Below the pieces are notes generated by a model that was given only the letters and a program-made list of their open reading frames with translations, searched no databases and was not told the origin of the DNA. A stretch of DNA of 64,000 nucleotides from Larkinella punicea (GTDB lineage Bacteria; Bacteroidota; Bacteroidia; Cytophagales; Spirosomataceae), in the NCBI RefSeq assembly GCF_003334855.1, contig NZ_QOWE01000012.1, positions 62,001 to 126,000 of the forward strand, written 5' to 3'. Positions 60,506 to 64,000 of the stretch are shown piece by piece. Numbering within the stretch: position 1 is the first letter of the stretch; every line of letters begins with the position of its first letter. The translations under genes were made by a program, and so were the position numbers.

Positions 60506-60617
60506 GATTGAGTGATTGAGTGACTAAATGAATAGGGGAAATACGCTATCGGCAGGCAGAGTATTGAGATTTTATTCGCTCACCGCGCGGGCGACCCCGT
60601 CACTCATTCACTCAATC
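60506..60617. repeat. 19-bp inverted repeat between adaptor and pump genes
   Basis: Arms 60506-60524 and 60599-60617 match 18 of 19, built of GATTGAGTGA words, with a 74-base loop. The right arm covers the adaptor stop codon. The words resemble the arms of the four-helix-bundle element (GAGTGAATGA). Unlike the others, it separates two genes of a single operon. Confidence 0.85.
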
Positions 60618-61694
60618 GTTAAGCGCGTCGTAAACCAGTAGCTGATTCTTCGAGATGACCTTTTCTCCTGTTTTGAGACCGGAGCTGATGTAGGCAATGT
60701 CGCCCAGAAATTTGTGGACGTGAACCTCCCGGGTTTCGATGTCGGAGCGGCTTCGAAACACCATGACGTAGTATTTTGAATTGTCGAAAATAACCGCAGT
60801 GGAAGGCACCGTTGCCATGTTTACGCCGTCGTCGAACCGCAGGGCCACCGTCGCGTGCATCTCCGGTTTGAGTTTCATATTTCCGTTTTTAAGCCGGATG
60901 CGAATGGTCATGGCCTTGGTTCCGGGGTCGAGCACGCTGAAAATTTTATCGACTTTCCCGTGAAATTGCAGATCTGGATAACTCAGCGTTTGCACGTTGG
61001 CCGACATCCCGGCTTTCACCCGGCCAATGTCGCTTTCGTTGACGTTGGCCAGCACCCAGACGTCGCTGATCTGGCCCACCGTAAACAGGTTGTCGGCGTT
61101 GTCGGAGCGAAGCTGCATGTCCCGGTTGACGTTTTTCTCGATCACAAAACCGTCGATCGGTGCCCGAACCACGTAGGTCGGCGTTTTCCCCAGGCCGTAA
61201 ATCCGAAAGATTTCCTTCACCCGGCTGAGTTCGGCCTGGGCGGTTTCCACGTCTTTCTTCGCCGAAACCACTTCGCGCTGGGAGTTCAGTTTGCTCTCGA
61301 ATAGGTCTTCTGCCACGCTCAGATTCTTCTGAGCCAGCAGCAGATCCGACTGGGCCTGAATCATTTGACGCTCAAAGTCAGCCACCTCGCCCGACCGGAT
61401 CACGGCCAGTTGCTGCCCTTTTTTCACGAAATCACCCAGTTCCACATCCACCTCTTCCACCACGCCCCCGACCAGTGGAAACACCTTGATCACCTTGTTT
61501 TCGTCGGCGGCCACCTTGCCCACCAGCGTCAGCTCGCTCCGGACCGGCTGGTTCAAAACCGTGTCCAGGTGGATGCGATTCATCATCGTATCCGACATCA
61601 TAAAAGCCTTTGCTTCGCTTTCATCCAATTTCTGATGGCAGGCTGTCGCCAGCCCCAGCATGCCCAGCAATAAACCGCTAACGAGTTTTTTCAT
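60612..61694 (-). CDS. RND efflux periplasmic adaptor lipoprotein (CzcB/CusB type)
   Basis: 360 residues with a lipobox ending at C19 (LGLATACH). The order is typical of membrane-fusion proteins: barrel-sandwich start (TLVGKVAADENKVIKVFPLV), a helical hairpin of about 60 residues (QMIQAQSDLLLAQKNLSVAE), then lipoyl and beta-barrel parts with APIDGFVIEKNVNRDMQL and FSVLDPGTKAMTIRIRL. It couples the pump to TolC and may deliver metal. It starts 6 bases after the tolC stop and is followed by an inverted repeat before the pump gene. Confidence 0.94.
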   Translation of the reverse strand: MKKLVSGLLLGMLGLATACHQKLDESEAKAFMMSDTMMNRIHLDTVLNQPVRSELTLVGKVAADENKVIKVFPLVGGVVEEVDVELGDFVKKGQQLAVIRSGEVADFERQMIQAQSDLLLAQKNLSVAEDLFESKLNSQREVVSAKKDVETAQAELSRVKEIFRIYGLGKTPTYVVRAPIDGFVIEKNVNRDMQLRSDNADNLFTVGQISDVWVLANVNESDIGRVKAGMSANVQTLSYPDLQFHGKVDKIFSVLDPGTKAMTIRIRLKNGNMKLKPEMHATVALRFDDGVNMATVPSTAVIFDNSKYYVMVFRSRSDIETREVHVHKFLGDIAYISSGLKTGEKVISKNQLLVYDALND

Positions 61695-61700
61695 CCTTTT

Positions 61701-62954
61701 TTAGTTAAAAAGCTCCTCCCCCACGACATAATTCAGTTCTTCATACGCACTGATGCGGTCGGCTTTGAGCCGGTTCAGTTCTTTGGTGCTTTCGTTGTAC
61801 GTCTCGATGAGGTCGATAAATTCCAGCAGGGAGATGTTGCGTTTCTGAAAATTGGCAAACAGACCCTGGTTCAACAGCTCGAATTGTTCCGAAAACCGCG
61901 ACTCGACCGACTGCACCGTTCGCTCTACTTCCTGGACTTTTTGCAAAGCCGCCAGCACTTCGTTGTTCACCTGCACGGCTTTCTGGTTTTGAATCTGTTT
62001 CTGGTAGTCGATCTGGCTGCGGGCGGCTTTGATGGCGCCCTGATTGCGGTTCAGAAACGGCAAATCCATCGCCACCGAAACACCGAGGTAATGCGGAATG
62101 TAGCTTCCCGCCTGATCATACGTTCCGCCAACCCGAAGATCCGGCACCGCCAGCGCCTTTTGTAAATTGTAATTCAGCTCCGATTGCCGGGTCAGCGACT
62201 GGTTGGCAAGCACATCCGGCCGGTTCCGCAGCGCCCGGTTTCGCAACGAGTCGACCGGCTGGTTGGGGAAGCGGTATTGCTGGAGCTGGGCTTCGTTGAC
62301 CAGCGGAAGAATGGGCTGATCGACCGAAAGCAACGTCCGCAAAAACTGCTGGTTTTCGGTCTGGCGAAGCCGGATTTCCAGCCGGTCGTTGTTGAGTTGA
62401 AACAGCAGGGCCTTCAGACGCAGCAGTTCGCGCAACGACACGTTATTTTTGTCGAATTGCTGCTCAAAAGCCGCGACGGTTCCCTGCAAGGTGGTGATCT
62501 GACGGTCGTAACGCGCGAGGGTTTCCTGCTGAAAGTAGAGGTCGAAAAACCGGCTGCGGAGTTCAAACCGGAGTGAGCGCAACAAATCGGCGAACTCATA
62601 ATCGTTCAGCCGGGTCGCTTCCTGCGCCAGCAAAATCCGTTTGTTACGTTTCCCGGCGGTATACAGCAGTTGCTGCACCGAAATAATTTTCTGCCCCTGC
62701 CGACCCACGTCCAATGCCCGGTTCCGCTCCGTATTGTAGGCGCTCACCTCCACCGAAGCCGTCGGATTGTCGTACAAACCGGCCTGAATAATGTCCCCCT
62801 GCCCGGCTTCGATCCGAAACCGGCCCGCCAGCAGCAACAGGTTATTTTTCAGAAACAGACTATCGGCCTGCCGTCGGCTCAGCCGCAAGGTATCCTGCGC
62901 CAGGCCGGTCAGCGAAAGCAGGCAAATACTACTAAAAACAGCTAAAAATCGCAT
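61701..62954 (-). CDS. TolC-family outer-membrane efflux channel
   Basis: 417 residues with a signal peptide ending near residue 19 (LTGLAQ). Two repeats of long helices with the OEP pattern (NNLLLLAGRFRIEAGQGDII and SRFSEQFELLNQGLFANFQK, then ISLLEFIDLIETYNES) indicate a TolC/CusC-type channel. It lacks a lipobox, so it is not a lipoprotein. It is the first structural gene after the sensor kinase, with the 11-bp-phased array in the 108-base gap before it, so the efflux operon probably has its own inducible start here. Confidence 0.92.
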   Translation of the reverse strand: MRFLAVFSSICLLSLTGLAQDTLRLSRRQADSLFLKNNLLLLAGRFRIEAGQGDIIQAGLYDNPTASVEVSAYNTERNRALDVGRQGQKIISVQQLLYTAGKRNKRILLAQEATRLNDYEFADLLRSLRFELRSRFFDLYFQQETLARYDRQITTLQGTVAAFEQQFDKNNVSLRELLRLKALLFQLNNDRLEIRLRQTENQQFLRTLLSVDQPILPLVNEAQLQQYRFPNQPVDSLRNRALRNRPDVLANQSLTRQSELNYNLQKALAVPDLRVGGTYDQAGSYIPHYLGVSVAMDLPFLNRNQGAIKAARSQIDYQKQIQNQKAVQVNNEVLAALQKVQEVERTVQSVESRFSEQFELLNQGLFANFQKRNISLLEFIDLIETYNESTKELNRLKADRISAYEELNYVVGEELFN

Positions 62955-62980
62955 TCTATTGGGTTCTCACAATGCCGATG

Positions 62981-63065
62981 CAAGGTTCACCCACAGAAGT
63001 TAGAAGGCTGTTAAAAGTGAATTAGAAAAATGTTAAAGAGCCGTTAAAAAAAAATTAGAGACTCA
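62981..63065 (-). promoter_or_regulatory. 11-bp-phased TTARA array and promoter region of the efflux operon
   Basis: Six units of exactly 11 bases begin at 63000, 63011, 63022, 63033, 63044 and 63055, each TTAGA or TTAAA on the plus strand; the last runs into the stop of the kinase gene. Eleven bases nearer tolC the minus strand reads GAACCTTG (62988-62981), a weak -7. The array begins 46 bases above the tolC ATG, as in the small-gene array (45). It is a likely site of the OmpR-type partner of the kinase. Confidence 0.7.
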
Positions 63066-64000
63066 AAGATGAGCGATCCGGATGGTAAACTGACTGCCCT
63101 CATTCAGGTGGCTTTCCACGGTGATGGTGCCCTGATGCAGTTCCACAATCCGTTGACAAATGGAGAGACCAATCCCAAACCCCTCATAACCAGCGGCATT
63201 GGCCGACCGGTAAAACGGTTCAAAGATCAGTTCCGTTTCTTGGGAGGTCATACCAATCCCTTCGTCGCGGACGCTCACCCAGCACGAACGGGCATCGGTA
63301 CCGAGTCGGACATGGGCGGTGTGATCGGCGGAATATTTACAGGCATTGTCCATCAGGTTCAGCAAAACCCGTTTCAGCAATTCTTCATTCCCCGACACGG
63401 TGGTTTCTGTTTCCGATTCGGGCAGATTATCGTAATCGAATTCAACGCGGTAGTGGGGTTTGGCACTCAACAACTCATCCCTGGCCAGCAGCACCACTTC
63501 CTCCATCTGCACCGGAGCCAGCGGCATCTGGCTGATGTTTTCGAGCGTTCGGGCCAGAAACAACAGGCTGTTGGTCAAACCGATAAGGCGGTCGGCATCC
63601 GATAGCAAATTGGTTAGAATGGTTTCATATTCATCGGCCGTTAACCGGCGGAGAAGGCCCAGTTGAATTTCGGATTTGAGGGCCGCCAGGGGCGTCCGGA
63701 GTTCGTGGGATGCGTGGGAAACGAAGCTGCGCTGCTGTTCGAAAGCCTGCTCCAGCCGCCCCAGCACGGCGTTGAAATTGACCGCCAACTGATCGATTTC
63801 GTCCCGCCGATTGCCCTCATCGAGCCGTTGCCGCAGGTTCCGGGCGGTGATGGTCGAAACCTGGGTGTTGATCTCGCCGATGGGCCGCAACGATTGCCCG
63901 GCGAAGAAAATGCCCAGGCCGATGGTCAGACTAATACCGCCCAACAAACCCCAGATCAACGTGATGCGGAGGTTTTTTTGTTTATTCTGCCCAACGCGGT
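63063..64000 (-). CDS. HAMP-domain sensor histidine kinase, N-terminus beyond window
   Basis: The frame is open to the edge, giving about 312 residues; the sensor domain and first membrane span are missing. Visible are a membrane span (about LTLIWGLLGGISLTIGLGIF), a HAMP linker (SLRPIGEINTQVSTI), the H-box VSHASHELRTPLAALKSEI, the N-box LMDNACKYS, and G boxes RDEGIGM and GYEGFGIGLS. This is the CusS/CzcS type that commonly controls CusA-like pumps. Its response regulator gene is expected just beyond the right edge, and its site is probably the TTARA array beside the stop codon. Confidence 0.93.
   Translation of the reverse strand, partial: RVGQNKQKNLRITLIWGLLGGISLTIGLGIFFAGQSLRPIGEINTQVSTITARNLRQRLDEGNRRDEIDQLAVNFNAVLGRLEQAFEQQRSFVSHASHELRTPLAALKSEIQLGLLRRLTADEYETILTNLLSDADRLIGLTNSLLFLARTLENISQMPLAPVQMEEVVLLARDELLSAKPHYRVEFDYDNLPESETETTVSGNEELLKRVLLNLMDNACKYSADHTAHVRLGTDARSCWVSVRDEGIGMTSQETELIFEPFYRSANAAGYEGFGIGLSICQRIVELHQGTITVESHLNEGSQFTIRIAHL

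Overview
The window is about 64 kb of bacterial chromosome at roughly 50-55% GC. It almost certainly comes from a member of the Bacteroidota, order Cytophagales; the gene content resembles Spirosoma- or Larkinella-like genomes, but the genus is inference. The evidence is two SusC-type TonB receptors (one paired with SusD), FecR/ECF-sigma regulation, two other TonB-receptor-like outer-membrane barrels, many Ser/Cys-type signal peptides, a LytS/LytTR two-component pair, and promoters of the Bacteroidota type (TTG, about 20 bases, TAnnTTTG) instead of the sigma70 type. I see no rRNA, tRNA, CRISPR array, phage or classical insertion sequence.

Layout. 1-8.6 kb: a SusC receptor cut by the window edge, then an operon of outer-membrane barrel, sensor kinase and LytTR regulator, and a patatin-like lipase. 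8.9-13.2 kb: a metallo-beta-lactamase-fold hydrolase, the molybdate transporter modABC, and a small exported protein. 13.3-14.1 kb: a frameshifted Uma2-type gene and a tiny TM2-like membrane protein. 14.3-19.8 kb: a sugar/polyol cluster (isomerase/epimerase, two Gfo/Idh/MocA dehydrogenases, a divergent MFS transporter), interrupted by a four-helix-bundle (23S intervening-sequence-type) protein gene inside its own inverted repeats. 20-31.6 kb: malic enzyme, a DUF4385 protein, an ECF sigma factor with a membrane partner, an outer-membrane barrel, a ROK kinase, a methyltransferase, a TetR regulator and an amidohydrolase. 31.6-42.8 kb: a one-direction set of sigma, FecR, SusC, SusD, glycerophosphodiesterase and two sulfatases, which reads as a nutrient-acquisition locus for a sulfated and perhaps phosphodiester-bearing substrate. 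43-53.3 kb: housekeeping and redox genes (intradiol dioxygenase, pirin-like cupin, ECF sigma plus thioredoxin, serine acetyltransferase, PQQ-type dehydrogenase, DNA alkyl-transferase, hydrolase, PLP dehydratase, acetyltransferase, nitroreductase-like exported protein). 53.4-56.6 kb: a MalT-like ATPase/TPR/LuxR regulator and a single-domain response regulator. 56.8-64 kb: a small basic protein and a CzcA/CusA-type RND metal efflux operon with its sensor kinase, which runs off the window.

Two kinds of structure are not explained by ordinary genes. First, most intergenic gaps carry near-perfect inverted repeats of 17-43 bp whose arms are built from short, repeated words. One of these (15410-15876) encloses a four-helix-bundle protein gene, the architecture of a 23S rRNA intervening sequence but placed between metabolic genes; the others look like empty versions. 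A separate family of four palindromes shares CCCCTAAAGGGG arms and an ATCCGGAT-like loop. Second, the metal-efflux region contains three arrays of TTARA words repeated with an exact 11-bp period (63000-63065, 57051-57105, 57301-57336). Each sits 11 bases from a candidate -7 element: one upstream of tolC, one upstream of a 56-residue protein gene, and one upstream of a short non-coding stretch. They look like binding arrays for the OmpR-type regulator expected just beyond the right edge.
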